Numbered from the stretch's first letter, positions 50,948-60,724 are shown. The stretch is 64,000 nucleotides of DNA from Arthrobacter sp. MMS18-M83 (GCF_026683955.1 NZ_CP113343.1:2914001-2978000), one strand, 5' to 3'. Translations and numbers: made by a program. Notes: a model not told the origin generated them from the sequence alone.

Positions 50948-51286
50948 TTACATGCCCGGGATGTCGAGTTGTTCGTAGATGTGGATGGAGGCTTCCGGTG
51001 CCATGAGGAAATGCGGGTGGCCTTCGAGGAGCTTCAGTGCTCCGTCCATGTCCTCCGCTTGCAGGACGCTGTAGCCGCCTACGCCGGTCTCGGCATCGGA
51101 CACTCCGGAATTCCCAACGATCTTGCCTGCGCCGAGGGGTGTGCCGAGATCAACAATCCCGTCACCAGCCCGCGTGGCCCAGTCCGTCCACAGCTTCATG
51201 CCTTCGGCTGCTGCCTCGGGAGTGCTGTCGGCCATGGCCGATTCGGCCGATTGCGGGGCATTGTAGAGAACAACGAACTTCTTCAT
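50948..51286 (-). CDS. YciI-like (DGPF/YCII) protein
   Basis: A 112-residue single-domain protein of the YCII family (MKKFVVLYNAP start; VGGYSVLQAEDMDGALKLLEGHPHFL). Members have dimeric alpha/beta folds of unknown reaction. AAGGACGCGCA precedes the ATG. Confidence 0.85.
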   Translation of the reverse strand: MKKFVVLYNAPQSAESAMADSTPEAAAEGMKLWTDWATRAGDGIVDLGTPLGAGKIVGNSGVSDAETGVGGYSVLQAEDMDGALKLLEGHPHFLMAPEASIHIYEQLDIPGM

Positions 51287-51442
51287 TGCGCGTCCTTTTT
51301 CTCAGCTTGCCGGGCGGGTGATCCACCCAGTCAGAACCGATCCTAGGGCTCGGAGCCGCAAACGGCGAGGGGCTTTTCCACATAAGTGGGGTGGACTATG
51401 GACAGTAGTTTCGCCGTCGGCAAACATGGAGCGGGAGGGCCG

Positions 51443-51483
51443 GTTTCTCAAAGTTGAGCATAGTAGACTCAACTTTGAGAAAC
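51443..51483. promoter_or_regulatory. HAIR-type (HspR) operator of clpB
   Basis: Perfect 16-bp inverted arms (51443-51458 and 51468-51483) contain TTGAG-N9-CTCAA, the HspR-associated inverted repeat, 28 bases before clpB. The palindrome extends well beyond the usual HAIR arms. Confidence 0.8.
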
Positions 51484-51510
51484 AGTCATCTTCCCGAAAG
51501 GAGCTCTTCA

Positions 51511-54180
51511 ATGGACGTCAAATTCACCACCAAGAGCCAGGAGGCTCTTTCCGCAGCGGCCATGAACGCCTCCACCGCCGGAAATCCGCAATTGGAGCCG
51601 GCCCACCTGCTCAAGGCGCTCATGGACCAGCGCGAGGGCGTCGCCGTCGCGCTTTTGCGCGCGACGGGAGCGGACCCGGACGCGGTGAGCGTGCAGGCGA
51701 GTTCTGTGATCAAGGCCCTGCCGTCGTCGTCGGGCAGTTCCGTGCAGCAAGCGCAGCTCTCCCGCCCCTCCATGCAAGCCATCCAGGCCGCCCAGCACGA
51801 GGCCGAGAAACTCGGTGATTCCTTCGTGTCCACCGAGCACCTCCTTTTGGGACTTTCTGCCGGAAGCGACGCCGTAGGGAAACTACTGCGCGACGCCGGC
51901 GCCTCCCATGAAGCGCTCCTCGCCGCCTTGCCGGGTGTCCGCGGAGACCGGAAGGTAACCTCCGCGGACCCCGAAAACACCTTCCAAGCGCTGGAGAAAT
52001 ACGGTATGGACCTCACCGCCGTGGCGCGCTCCGGCAAGCTGGATCCCGTGATCGGGCGGGACAGTGAAATTCGGCGAGTCGTCCAGGTCCTAAGCCGCCG
52101 CACCAAGAACAACCCGGTGCTGATCGGTGAACCCGGCGTGGGTAAGACGGCCGTGGTCGAAGGCCTCGCCCAGCGTATGGTGGCCGGGGACGTCCCGGAA
52201 AGCCTGCGCGGCAAGACCCTGATCGCATTGGACCTCGCTTCGATGGTGGCCGGAGCCAAGTACCGCGGCGAGTTCGAGGAACGCCTCAAGGCCGTACTGG
52301 AGGAGATCAAGAACTCCAACGGTCAGATCGTCACGTTTATCGACGAAATCCACACCGTTGTGGGCGCCGGGGCCACGGGCGAAAGTGCAATGGACGCCGG
52401 CAATATGCTCAAGCCGATGCTGGCCCGCGGCGAGCTCCGGCTCATCGGCGCCACCACGCTGGACGAGTACCGCGAGAACGTCGAGAAGGATCCGGCCCTG
52501 GAACGCCGATTCCAGCAGGTCTACGTCGGTGAGCCGAGCGTGGAGGACACCATCGGGATCCTCCGGGGCCTCAAGGAACGCTACGAGGCCCACCACAAAG
52601 TGGCTATCGCAGACTCTGCCCTGGTAGCCGCCGCCACGCTCTCAAACCGGTACATCTCGGGCCGCCAGTTGCCGGACAAGGCGATCGACCTCGTGGACGA
52701 GGCCGCGTCACGGTTGCGTATGGAGATCGATTCCGCTCCCGAGGAAATCGACCAGCTTCGCCGGGCCGTAGACCGCCTCACCATGGAAGAGTTGGCCCTC
52801 GCCCGCGAGACTGATGCCGCCTCGGTGGAGCGTCTCGCAGCCCTCCGCGCTGACAAGGCGGACAAGAAGGAAACCCTGGCGGCATTGAACGCCCGCTGGG
52901 AATCTGAGAAGGCCGGGCTCAACCGGGTTGGTGACCTCAAAGCGAAAATCGACGAATTGCGATCCGCCGCCGAAAAGTACCAGCGCGAAGGCGACCTTGA
53001 GGCTGCCTCGCGCATTCTCTACGGCGAGCTGCCGGCGTTGGAGCGCGAGCTCAGTGCGGCAGCCGAGGAGGAATCCGCCAGGGAGGCGCGGGGCGAAGCA
53101 AAGCCTGCGTTGATGGTCGCCGACGAAGTCACGGCGGACGATATTGCCGAAGTCATTTCCGCCTGGACCGGCATCCCCGCAGGCCGCATGCTGCAAGGCG
53201 AATCCCAGAAGCTGCTGCACATGGAAGAGGAGATCGGCAAGCGGCTGATCGGCCAATCCAAGGCCGTGGCCGCCGTTTCCGACGCCGTCCGCCGCGCCCG
53301 CGCGGGTATCAGCGACCCCAACCGCCCCACGGGTTCGTTCTTGTTCCTCGGCCCCACCGGCGTCGGGAAGACCGAACTGGCCAAAGCGCTGGCCGACTTC
53401 CTCTTCGATGATGAACGCGCCATGGTGCGGATCGACATGTCCGAGTACGGGGAGAAGCACTCCGTGGCCCGCCTGGTCGGTGCTCCTCCCGGATATGTCG
53501 GCTACGAGGAAGGCGGTCAGCTCACGGAAGCCGTCCGGCGCCGCCCGTACTCCGTGATCCTGCTCGACGAGGTAGAGAAGGCCCACCCGGAAGTCTTCGA
53601 CATCCTCCTCCAAGTGCTCGACGACGGCCGCCTCACCGACGGTCAAGGCCGCACTGTGGACTTCCGGAACACCATCCTGGTGCTGACCTCAAACCATGGC
53701 AGCCAGTTCCTCGTGGATCCAACCTTGGACGCCGCGTCGAAGCGAAATGCGGTCATGGCCGTGGTCAACGCTTCGTTCAAGCCGGAATTCCTCAACCGGC
53801 TCGATGAGATCGTCTTGTTTGATGCCCTCACCGTAGACGAGCTGGCCAAGATCGTTGAGCTGCACGTGGACGAGCTGACCAAGAGGCTGCACGACCGCCG
53901 GCTCATCCTCGAGGTCACCGACGGCGCCCGTGCCTGGCTCGCGATGTCCGGTTACGATCTCGCCTACGGCGCCCGTCCGTTGCGCAGGCTGGTTCAACGA
54001 GAGATCGGAGACCGCCTGGCCAAGGAAATCCTCGCCGGGGAGATCGCGGACGGCGACACCGTGCTGGTGGACACAGCGGCCGACGTCGACGAACTCACCA
54101 TCGAGGGGCTCGAGGCTCTGTCAGGTCCCGACGGCGGCGCTCCGGCAGGTAGCGGCCTCACGGTGAGGCGGAAGGGCTAG
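51511..54180 (+). CDS. clpB: ATP-dependent chaperone ClpB
   Basis: An 889-residue Hsp100 disaggregase. Order: N domain (1-145), NBD1 with Walker A GEPGVGKT (206-213), a middle coiled coil (about 400-520, [11 protein letters not shown]...), NBD2 with Walker A GPTGVGKT (614-621), and a C-terminal domain. It rescues aggregated proteins with DnaK. AAGGAG precedes the ATG at 51511; a further upstream in-frame ATG lies within the operator and is rejected. Repression by HspR is expected from the HAIR operator. Confidence 0.96.
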   Translation: MDVKFTTKSQEALSAAAMNASTAGNPQLEPAHLLKALMDQREGVAVALLRATGADPDAVSVQASSVIKALPSSSGSSVQQAQLSRPSMQAIQAAQHEAEKLGDSFVSTEHLLLGLSAGSDAVGKLLRDAGASHEALLAALPGVRGDRKVTSADPENTFQALEKYGMDLTAVARSGKLDPVIGRDSEIRRVVQVLSRRTKNNPVLIGEPGVGKTAVVEGLAQRMVAGDVPESLRGKTLIALDLASMVAGAKYRGEFEERLKAVLEEIKNSNGQIVTFIDEIHTVVGAGATGESAMDAGNMLKPMLARGELRLIGATTLDEYRENVEKDPALERRFQQVYVGEPSVEDTIGILRGLKERYEAHHKVAIADSALVAAATLSNRYISGRQLPDKAIDLVDEAASRLRMEIDSAPEEIDQLRRAVDRLTMEELALARETDAASVERLAALRADKADKKETLAALNARWESEKAGLNRVGDLKAKIDELRSAAEKYQREGDLEAASRILYGELPALERELSAAAEEESAREARGEAKPALMVADEVTADDIAEVISAWTGIPAGRMLQGESQKLLHMEEEIGKRLIGQSKAVAAVSDAVRRARAGISDPNRPTGSFLFLGPTGVGKTELAKALADFLFDDERAMVRIDMSEYGEKHSVARLVGAPPGYVGYEEGGQLTEAVRRRPYSVILLDEVEKAHPEVFDILLQVLDDGRLTDGQGRTVDFRNTILVLTSNHGSQFLVDPTLDAASKRNAVMAVVNASFKPEFLNRLDEIVLFDALTVDELAKIVELHVDELTKRLHDRRLILEVTDGARAWLAMSGYDLAYGARPLRRLVQREIGDRLAKEILAGEIADGDTVLVDTAADVDELTIEGLEALSGPDGGAPAGSGLTVRRKG

Positions 54181-54185
54181 CAGGG

Positions 54186-54881
54186 CTACTTCTGAAGTAC
54201 TGATTCCTTGAGCGTGTTACCCGAGTCCACCACAATGAAGCAGTCCACGCGGCGGTCGCCCTTGTCCCAGCTGGCGGAGCTCGGATAGACGTTTTGTTGG
54301 AGCAGCACGTACTTGCTGGATGCCTCGTTGAGCATCATCGTCCGGCAGATTTCGCGGCCTTTGTCCCGCAGTGCTGTAGCGCCGGGAAAAGAGTCCTCGG
54401 CTTTGTAGCGGAAAATGGCGCCGAGCTGGGCGGAATGGTCGGTGTTGCATTCCACGACCCTCGCCTTGCTTGCGTTGGAGTCGAAGTCAGCGAAGCAATC
54501 GCCCAACTGGTAGTCCTTGGCCTCCACGTCCGCCGGAAGGGGCCCGCGGCTGGTGGACGTGGCGGGTTCGGGAGTGACATCGGCCACCGGACGGTTGGCC
54601 AAGGCTCCAACGAGGACCCAGATCACTACGCCGATGAGGACCAACACACCCAGCACGATGCCGCCAAGGATGAGCCGTTGCCGCGTCATGGTATCCAGTG
54701 TGGTCCGCTGCCGGGACTCTTTTCCGGCGGGACCGGTGAACTCCGGCTCATAGTGGGCAGGTTCGGCGTTCTCCGGATCAACGCCCGTAATCCCCGGTTC
54801 CTCGGCCCCTGAATCCGGGTCTACCGGCGACTCATCGTCCCTTGTACCGTTGTTGCCCGGGAAGGTGTTGTCCTGGCCCAT
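54186..54881 (-). CDS. Septum-formation-domain membrane protein
   Basis: A 231-residue protein: acidic N-terminus, one membrane helix (ILGGIVLGVLVLIGVVIWVLVG, about 71-92), and an extracytoplasmic septum-formation-type domain (PF13845-like) with DYQLGDCFADF, VVECNTDHSAQ and VDCFIVV, the Cys residues likely forming disulfides. Exact role not established. Convergent with clpB, stops 5 bases apart. Confidence 0.75.
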   Translation of the reverse strand: MGQDNTFPGNNGTRDDESPVDPDSGAEEPGITGVDPENAEPAHYEPEFTGPAGKESRQRTTLDTMTRQRLILGGIVLGVLVLIGVVIWVLVGALANRPVADVTPEPATSTSRGPLPADVEAKDYQLGDCFADFDSNASKARVVECNTDHSAQLGAIFRYKAEDSFPGATALRDKGREICRTMMLNEASSKYVLLQQNVYPSSASWDKGDRRVDCFIVVDSGNTLKESVLQK

Positions 54882-55123
54882 GTCTGGTTTTGCGCCTCTC
54901 CTGCGTGTGGCCCGATATTAGGGCGACTCTACCCAAGTTTTTCATGCCGATGAATGTTGAGGCTGCCGGGTGGGACTGTGACGCTGCTTTCGTGAACGTC
55001 GTGGCAAGCAGTTGCTCCGGAAAGCATGTAATCTAGACATACGACAAATTGACCAAACATTCCGGGGCCTCACCGATCGCCAAGGTGACCACCTCCGGTC
55101 CAAGTACAAAAGGGGGTCACGCC

Positions 55124-55357
55124 ATGGGGCGCGGCCGTCAAAAGGCAAAAGCTACCAAGCAGGCTCGGGACATTAAGTACTACTCCCCGAACACTGACTA
55201 TTCGGCCCTTCAGCGCGAGCTGACGGGTCCATCAAGTCGTGCGACGAGCCGATTCGCGGATGATCCGCCGGAGCCGGACTACTCGGCTTATGAGGACAAG
55301 TACGCACAGGACTTGGAAGACGATGACGACGAGGTAGACACCCGCCGCATCGGATAG
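55124..55357 (+). CDS. DUF3073 protein
   Basis: A 77-residue conserved actinobacterial protein: basic start MGRGRQKAKATKQARDIKYY and an acidic C-terminal tail (YAQDLEDDDDEVDTRR). AAAGGGGG precedes the ATG. It lies near purM and purF, as in other actinobacteria. Function unknown. Confidence 0.9.
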   Translation: MGRGRQKAKATKQARDIKYYSPNTDYSALQRELTGPSSRATSRFADDPPEPDYSAYEDKYAQDLEDDDDEVDTRRIG

Positions 55358-55411
55358 CTGTCGCGACCATCAGGTGCCTTCCGGCATCGAGTTGCGTACC
55401 GCCGTCGTACA

Positions 55412-55497
55412 CTAGGTCATTTGGCATCCCCGGATGCCACGCAAGCGATTGAGCCCGTGGGGCCCGCCATGATTGGCGTGCCCCACGGGCTTTTTTC
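55412..55497 (+). ncRNA. Candidate small RNA ending in an intrinsic terminator
   Basis: After TACACT (about 55405-55410), a 16-base hairpin GGCATCCCCGGATGCC and then a strong terminator form a transcript of about 85 bases. Two C-rich hairpins recall the actinobacterial 6C RNA, but I cannot confirm homology. It could also be only the DUF3073 terminator. Confidence 0.35.
55452..55496 (+). terminator. Intrinsic terminator downstream of DUF3073
   Basis: AGCCCGTGGGGC (55452-55463) pairs perfectly with GCCCCACGGGCT (55480-55491) followed by a T-run to 55496. Confidence 0.9.
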
Positions 55498-55561
55498 GTT
55501 CCCTTGTCGATGAGGCGTGTCCGCCGTGCTGTAGTCGTTGGTAGTGCGCTCTCGAAAGCCG

Positions 55562-55591
55562 TTGACAGAATGCGTTAGTGACGGCTAACGT
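55562..55591 (+). promoter_or_regulatory. Promoter with overlapping operator of the ArsR operon
   Basis: TTGACA (55562-55567), 18 bases, TAACGT (55586-55591), 7 bases before the ATG at 55599, so a leaderless mRNA. The perfect inverted repeat CGTTAG-N6-CTAACG (55573-55590) overlaps the -10 element and is the likely ArsR operator. Confidence 0.65.
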
Positions 55592-55598
55592 ATTAATC

Positions 55599-55928
55599 AT
55601 GCTCGACCCACTGGAAGTCGCCGCGGAGCCGAACAGGCGGCGCCTGCTGCAAATGCTTGCGGCGGGCGAGCGCACCGTGACGGAGCTGGCTGGCGAATTC
55701 ACGGTGAGCAGGTCCGCCGTTTCGCAGCACTTGTTGCTGCTGGAGCAGGTAGGCCTCGTTGCGGCCCGCAAAGAGGGACGCAACCGCTTCTATCGTTTGG
55801 ACAACGCTGGCATGAGAGAACTCCGGATGCTTTTTGAGCAGTTCTGGACCACGGAGCTGGACATGCTCCTTGCTGACGCCCAAAACTTCACCACCGACCG
55901 CCTTCAAACAACAGAGGAATCATCATGA
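55599..55928 (+). CDS. ArsR-family regulator
   Basis: A 109-residue winged-helix protein (LDPLEVAAEPNRRRLLQMLAAGERTVTELAGEFTVSRSAVSQHLLLLEQVGLV). The ATG at 55599 is favoured over the GTG at 55578 by the promoter geometry, since the GTG lies within the operator. ATGA overlap couples it to the next gene. Confidence 0.88.
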   Translation: MLDPLEVAAEPNRRRLLQMLAAGERTVTELAGEFTVSRSAVSQHLLLLEQVGLVAARKEGRNRFYRLDNAGMRELRMLFEQFWTTELDMLLADAQNFTTDRLQTTEESS

Positions 55929-56905
55929 TTTATGACAAGACCGTTCTTCTTCCCCTCAACGTCGACCAGGCGTTCGAACTCATCACCCAGCCCGCACGCC
56001 TCCGCCGCTGGCAGACCGTTGCCGCCCGCGTCGACCTGCAGGTAGGCGGCGCGTACCGCTGGACCGTCACTCCGGGCCACCACGCGGCCGGAACCTTCAC
56101 CGAAATCGAACCGGGCAAGCGCGTCGTCTTCACCTGGGCCTGGGAGCAGCCTGAAGCGCCGGCGGACAACGTCTCCACCGTAGCCATCACCCTTGAGCCG
56201 GCCGACGGCGGCACCACGGTCCGCTTTGTGCACGAAGGACTTCCGACGCCCGAAGCCGTCGCAGCCCACTCCGAGGGCTGGAACCACTACCTCGATCGTC
56301 TCCTCGCCGCGGCATCCACGGGCGACGCCGGTGCCGACGAATGGGCAGCGGCCCCTGCCGATCTCAACGAGCTCACCAGTGCGGACGCAACGCTTGCCAT
56401 CGTGCAGCGCGTGCTGGCGCACGTCACCGAAGCTGACGCACAGACCCAGACTCCGTGCGCCGATTTCAACGTGTCGCAGTTGCTTGACCACCTCGCCGGC
56501 TCGATTTCCGGCATCGCCAAGGCCCTGGGTGCCGACGTAGCCGACGACGCCGGAAAGTCGCCTGAGGTGCGCATCGCAGATCTCGCGCAGCCCACACTGG
56601 AAGCCTTCTACCGCCGCGGGCTCGAGGGCACCATCGACATGGGCTTCGCCGAACTGCCGGCTCCGATGGTAGCTTCCATCCTCAACCTCGAGTTCCTGGT
56701 CCACGCCTGGGACTTCTCCAAGGCCCTGGGCCTTGAGGTGTCGGTGGCAGATGAACTCACCGATTACGTCGAGGTCCTCGCGCAGAACACCATCAGCGAG
56801 CAGGTCCGCGCAAGCGGCAGCTTCGCTCCTGCCCAGGAAGTCGCAGAGTCGGCATCCAGCCTGGACCGCTTGGTCGCATTCACGGGCCGGGCAGTTCACG
56901 CATAG
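55925..56905 (+). CDS. SRPBCC-TIGR03086 (mycothiol-dependent-enzyme-like) fusion protein
   Basis: A 326-residue protein with an N-terminal AHSA1/SRPBCC domain (MIYDKTVLLPLNVDQAFELITQPARLRRW, to about 140) and a C-terminal DinB-like metal-binding domain of the TIGR03086 type (residues about 160-325, with CADFNVSQLLDHLAG and LNLEFLVHAWD containing likely metal-binding His). Relatives include mycothiol-dependent maleylpyruvate isomerase. Substrate unknown. Coupled to the ArsR gene. Confidence 0.8.
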   Translation: MIYDKTVLLPLNVDQAFELITQPARLRRWQTVAARVDLQVGGAYRWTVTPGHHAAGTFTEIEPGKRVVFTWAWEQPEAPADNVSTVAITLEPADGGTTVRFVHEGLPTPEAVAAHSEGWNHYLDRLLAAASTGDAGADEWAAAPADLNELTSADATLAIVQRVLAHVTEADAQTQTPCADFNVSQLLDHLAGSISGIAKALGADVADDAGKSPEVRIADLAQPTLEAFYRRGLEGTIDMGFAELPAPMVASILNLEFLVHAWDFSKALGLEVSVADELTDYVEVLAQNTISEQVRASGSFAPAQEVAESASSLDRLVAFTGRAVHA

Positions 56906-56947
56906 AGGACTACGAGGGGCTCCAAGCGGGTCCGCCCGCGCTGGCTG

Positions 56948-56976
56948 TTGTCAGTGTCGGACCCCCGTACTAGTTT
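56948..56976 (+). promoter_or_regulatory. Candidate promoter of the VOC gene
   Basis: TTGTCA (56948-56953), 17 bases, TAGTTT (56971-56976), followed by a leader of about 45 bases to the ATG at 57027. Confidence 0.5.
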
Positions 56977-57026
56977 GAACGTGGTATCCGCTGGCGTATG
57001 CCGGCATCTTCAACGAAGGGATAGCA

Positions 57027-57812
57027 ATGCCGCAGGTTGATAGCTACAAGCAGGGAACTCCGTGTTGGGTGGACCTGTCGTCGTCGGACATCGAGGCTTC
57101 CAAGGCCTTCTACGGTGATCTGTTCGGCTGGGAATTGGACGCGATGGATGCCGGCAACGGCGTGACCTACTACATGGCCAAGCTGCAGGACCGCTACGTA
57201 GCGGGCATGATGCAGCAGATGCCGGACATGGCTGCGGCAGGTGCGCCGTCCTACTGGGCCAACTACCTCGCCGTCGATTCGGTCGACGATGCAGCTGAGC
57301 GAGCGGCGGCGGCCGGCGGCAACATCCTCTTCCCGCCGGACAGCGTCCCCAACGGGAGCGGCCGGATGTTCTTCGCCGCCGATCCAACGGGTGCGCAGAT
57401 TGGTTTCTGGGAAGCCGGAAGCCACCACGGCGCCGGGTTGGTCAATGAGCCGGGCACGGTGGTCTGGAGCGAGCTGCAGACAAACGACGTCTCCAAGGCG
57501 GTGGCCTTCTATGAGGCCGTGACGGGGTGCTCCACCGAGACGGCCGCGGCCGGTGATCTGCAGGAGTACACGCAGTTCGTCGTAGATGGAACGTCCGTGG
57601 CCGGAGCCATGAAGCAGCCCATGGAAGGTGTGCCGCCGTTCTGGATGACGTACTTCAATGTGGCCGACGTCAATGAATCCGTGGCGAAGGCCGTGGAACT
57701 CGGGGCCCAGGTCTTCGCTCCTGCCTTCGACGTTCCCGGCATCGGCCGCATGGCAGTTCTCGGTGATCCCGCCGGAGCGGCCTTCAGCGTGATGGCCGGC
57801 GAAAGCAGCTAG
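57027..57812 (+). CDS. Two-domain VOC family protein
   Basis: A 261-residue protein with two glyoxalase/bleomycin-resistance-type modules (TPCWVDLSSSDIEASKAFYGDLFGW and TVVWSELQTNDVSKAVAFYEAVTG). Resembles proteins annotated as glyoxalase-like or antibiotic-binding; no ring-cleavage context here. GAAGGGA precedes the ATG. Confidence 0.88.
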   Translation: MPQVDSYKQGTPCWVDLSSSDIEASKAFYGDLFGWELDAMDAGNGVTYYMAKLQDRYVAGMMQQMPDMAAAGAPSYWANYLAVDSVDDAAERAAAAGGNILFPPDSVPNGSGRMFFAADPTGAQIGFWEAGSHHGAGLVNEPGTVVWSELQTNDVSKAVAFYEAVTGCSTETAAAGDLQEYTQFVVDGTSVAGAMKQPMEGVPPFWMTYFNVADVNESVAKAVELGAQVFAPAFDVPGIGRMAVLGDPAGAAFSVMAGESS

Positions 57813-57821
57813 GCCTTAAAC

Positions 57822-57872
57822 AAACGAGTGCCCACCCAACCGCCAGATCGGCAATTGGATGGGCACTCGTTT
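57822..57872. terminator. Bidirectional terminator between VOC and purM genes
   Basis: Perfect 13-bp arms AAACGAGTGCCCA (57822-57834) and TGGGCACTCGTTT (57860-57872), with T-runs on both strands. Confidence 0.85.
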
Positions 57873-57885
57873 TGGGTAAGAACCC

Positions 57886-59046
57886 TTAGGCGTAAGCGTT
57901 GACCAGGCGGACCGCGCCGCCATCGACGCCCTTGGCACCCTGGACGTAGTCCGGGCCGCTCTTGTCCACGGATGCGGAATCCGCGGCAACAGTACCCATG
58001 ACCCAGGACGGCAGGCCGCGCTCGTTGAGGCGGGAAACAGCGGCGTCGGCGATCTCCGGCGACACGATGGCCACCATGCCGACGCCCAGGTTGAGTGTGC
58101 GCTCGAGATCGGCCAGGGGCACATTGCCGAGCTCGGACACCAGCTTGAAGATGGCCGGCAGTTCCCACGTGGCGCGGTCAACCGTGGCCACGAGGCCCTG
58201 TGGCAGGACGCGGGCCAGGTTGGCTGCCAAGCCGCCGCCGGTGACGTGGCTGAAGCCATGCACTGCACCAACCGCTGTGCCGAGGCCGGAAACCGGGAAG
58301 GTGCGGGTGAGGTCCAGGCAATCGGCGGCGTAGACGCGGGTCGGCTCCAGCAGCTCTTCACCCAAGGTGCGGCCGAGTTCGGAGACCTGGCGGTCCAAGG
58401 CCCAACCAGCGTGGTTGATGACGCGGCGGACCAGGGAGTAGCCGTTGGAGTGCAGGCCGGAGGACGCCATGCCGATCACGACGTCGCCGGCGCGGACGCG
58501 GTCCGGGCCGAGCAAAGCGTCGGCTTCGACAACACCGGTAGCTGCACCGGCGACGTCGTACTCGTGCTCACCCAGCAGGCCAGGGTGCTCAGCGGTTTCG
58601 CCGCCCACCAGTGCGGTTCCGGCAACGGAACAGGCGGCTGCGATGCCTCGGACGATGTCCGCGATGCGCTCGGGGACAACCTTGCCGCAAGCGATGTAGT
58701 CGGTCATGAAGAGCGGCTCGGCACCCACCACCACGATGTCGTCCACTACCATGCCGACCAGGTCGAAGCCGATGGTGTCGTGGATGTCCATGGCCTGGGC
58801 GATAGCCACCTTGGTGCCGACGCCGTCAGTGGACGTGGCCAGCAGGGGCCTCTTGTACGTGAGCAGCTTGGAGACGTCGTACAGGCCGGCGAAACCGCCG
58901 ACGCCGCCGAGCACCGAGCTGTTGTGGGTCGCCTTGACGGCGTCCTTCATGAGTTCGACGGCGCGGTCGCCCGCTTCGACGTCGACGCCCGCGGACGCGT
59001 AGGTGATGCCGGTTGTGTTCTCAGCGGCGGAGGATGCGGAGGTCAT
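57886..59046 (-). CDS. purM: Phosphoribosylformylglycinamidine cyclo-ligase
   Basis: A 386-residue AIR synthetase, which closes the imidazole ring in purine synthesis using ATP. Family motifs: TYASAGVDVEAGDRAVELM, LLATSTDGVGTK, GMVVDDIVVVGAEPLFMTDYI, GGETAEHPG, GMASSGLHSNGYSLVR and THVTGGGLAANL-like HVTGGGLAANLARVLP. ATGA overlap with purF (59043-59046) couples translation. Confidence 0.95.
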   Translation of the reverse strand: MTSASSAAENTTGITYASAGVDVEAGDRAVELMKDAVKATHNSSVLGGVGGFAGLYDVSKLLTYKRPLLATSTDGVGTKVAIAQAMDIHDTIGFDLVGMVVDDIVVVGAEPLFMTDYIACGKVVPERIADIVRGIAAACSVAGTALVGGETAEHPGLLGEHEYDVAGAATGVVEADALLGPDRVRAGDVVIGMASSGLHSNGYSLVRRVINHAGWALDRQVSELGRTLGEELLEPTRVYAADCLDLTRTFPVSGLGTAVGAVHGFSHVTGGGLAANLARVLPQGLVATVDRATWELPAIFKLVSELGNVPLADLERTLNLGVGMVAIVSPEIADAAVSRLNERGLPSWVMGTVAADSASVDKSGPDYVQGAKGVDGGAVRLVNAYA

Positions 59047-60662
59047 ACAGACTCTTTCTTATCGGCGTCGGTCAGCAGGTTCTCAAACTCGGCGTCGGGT
59101 CCGGGATCGCAGCCCGTGGCGCCGGGCTTGTTGGCCGGGTCGTCCAAGTCTGCGCTGTCGGTTCCGCCAGAAATGCCCGACGTCGGCAGCCCGCCGAGGT
59201 CGGTGCGCTCCAGCAGGTTCTTGCCCAGTTTGTCCGAGCCCGGAAGTTCGATGGGGTACTGGCCCGTGAAGCAGGCCGTACAGAGGCGTTCGCGGGGCTG
59301 CTGGGTGGCGCCGATCATGCCGTCTTCGGAAATGTAGGCGAGGGAGTCAGCGCCAATGGCGTGGGAGATTTCCTCGATGGTGGCACCGTTGGCGATCAGT
59401 TCAGCGCGGGAGGCGAAATCGATGCCGTAGAAGCAGGGCCACTGGACCGGCGGGGAGGAGATCTTGATGTGGACGGCCGCGGCGCCGGCCTCGCGGAGCA
59501 TCCGGACGATGGCGCGCTGGGTGTTGCCGCGGACGATCGAGTCATCCACAACCACCACGCGCTTGCCGCGGATCACGGATTCGAGGGCGTTGAGCTTGAG
59601 CCGGATGCCGAGCTGGCGCAGGGTCTGCGAGGGCTGGATGAACGTACGGCCTACGTAGGAGTTCTTGACGAAGCCATGGGCGAACGGGATACCGGACTCC
59701 TCGGCGTAGCCGACTGCGGCAGGGGTGCCGGATTCCGGGACCGGGATGACGATGTCCGCTGCCTGGGTGTTTTCGCGGGCCAGCTGGCGGCCCATTTCCA
59801 CCCGGGACTCGTACACGGAGCGCCCGGCAATGGAAGCGTCGGGGCGCGCAAGGTAGACGTACTCGAAAACGCAACCGGCCGGCGTCGCGTCCGCGAAGCG
59901 CTGGGAGCGGACGCCGTTCTCATCGATCGCGATGAACTCGCCGGGCTCGATCTCGCGGATGAAGCTCGCGCCGACCGTGGCCAGGGCAGACTGCTCGGAG
60001 GCGACAACCCAGCCGCGTTCGAGGCGCCCCAAGCACAAGGGGCGGATGCCGTAGGTGTCGCGGGCCGCGTAGAGCGTGCCTTCGTCCATGAAGACGAAAC
60101 AGAAACCGCCGCGGATCTTGGGCAACAGCTCAAGGGCGGTCTGTTCGAGGGTCTTGCCTTCTTCGCCTTCGAGGAGGGCGGTGACCAGAGCGGTATCCGA
60201 GGTGTTGCCCTGCTTCATTTCGCCGGTCAACTGGCCGCCATTGAGCTCGAGGATCATTTCCCTGAGTTCGGCGGTGTTGGTCAGGTTGCCGTTGTGGGCG
60301 AGGGCCACGGTCCCAGTGGAAGTTGCGCCGAGGGTGGGCTGTGCGTTGGCCCAGTGGCTCGCTCCGGTGGTGGAGTAGCGGCAGTGGCCGACGGCGAGGT
60401 GCCCGGTGAGGGTGTTCAGCGTCGTCTCGTCGAAGACCTGGGACACGAGGCCCATGTCCTTGTAGACATTGATGCGCTTGCCGTCACTGGTAGCAATACC
60501 GGCCGATTCTTGTCCGCGGTGCTGCAGCGCATACAGCCCGTAATAGGTGAGTTTTGCTACTTCTTCGCCCGGCGCCCAGACCCCGAAGACGCCACAAGCG
60601 TCCTGAGGTCCTTTTTCGTCGGGGAGAAGATCATGAGAAAGTTTTCCGTCGCCACGTGCCAC
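59043..60662 (-). CDS. purF: Amidophosphoribosyltransferase
   Basis: A 539-residue glutamine-PRPP amidotransferase, first committed step of purine synthesis. The propeptide precedes catalytic Cys23 (DACGVFGVW). YALQHRGQESAG, GHCRYSTTG and HNGNLTN belong to the glutaminase, VVVVDDSIVRGNT is the PRPP loop, and CTACFTGQYPIELP is a C-terminal Cys motif. The start is GTG with a weak ribosome site; GACAAT lies 6 bases upstream, possibly a leaderless mRNA. Confidence 0.95.
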   Translation of the reverse strand: MARGDGKLSHDLLPDEKGPQDACGVFGVWAPGEEVAKLTYYGLYALQHRGQESAGIATSDGKRINVYKDMGLVSQVFDETTLNTLTGHLAVGHCRYSTTGASHWANAQPTLGATSTGTVALAHNGNLTNTAELREMILELNGGQLTGEMKQGNTSDTALVTALLEGEEGKTLEQTALELLPKIRGGFCFVFMDEGTLYAARDTYGIRPLCLGRLERGWVVASEQSALATVGASFIREIEPGEFIAIDENGVRSQRFADATPAGCVFEYVYLARPDASIAGRSVYESRVEMGRQLARENTQAADIVIPVPESGTPAAVGYAEESGIPFAHGFVKNSYVGRTFIQPSQTLRQLGIRLKLNALESVIRGKRVVVVDDSIVRGNTQRAIVRMLREAGAAAVHIKISSPPVQWPCFYGIDFASRAELIANGATIEEISHAIGADSLAYISEDGMIGATQQPRERLCTACFTGQYPIELPGSDKLGKNLLERTDLGGLPTSGISGGTDSADLDDPANKPGATGCDPGPDAEFENLLTDADKKESV

Positions 60663-60724
60663 TGGTCAATTGTCGCATGATGTTGGCGTGGTATTTTCCC
60701 TCACGCGTCTTTGTGACCCGGATC

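Noticed and set aside
58246..59337. 363-codon plus-strand frame opposite purM
   Set aside because: Antisense shadow of purM and purF; no family motif.
59013..60680. 555-codon plus-strand frame opposite purF
   Set aside because: Covers purF exactly and gives a Gly/Val/Asp-rich sequence typical of antisense GC-rich DNA.
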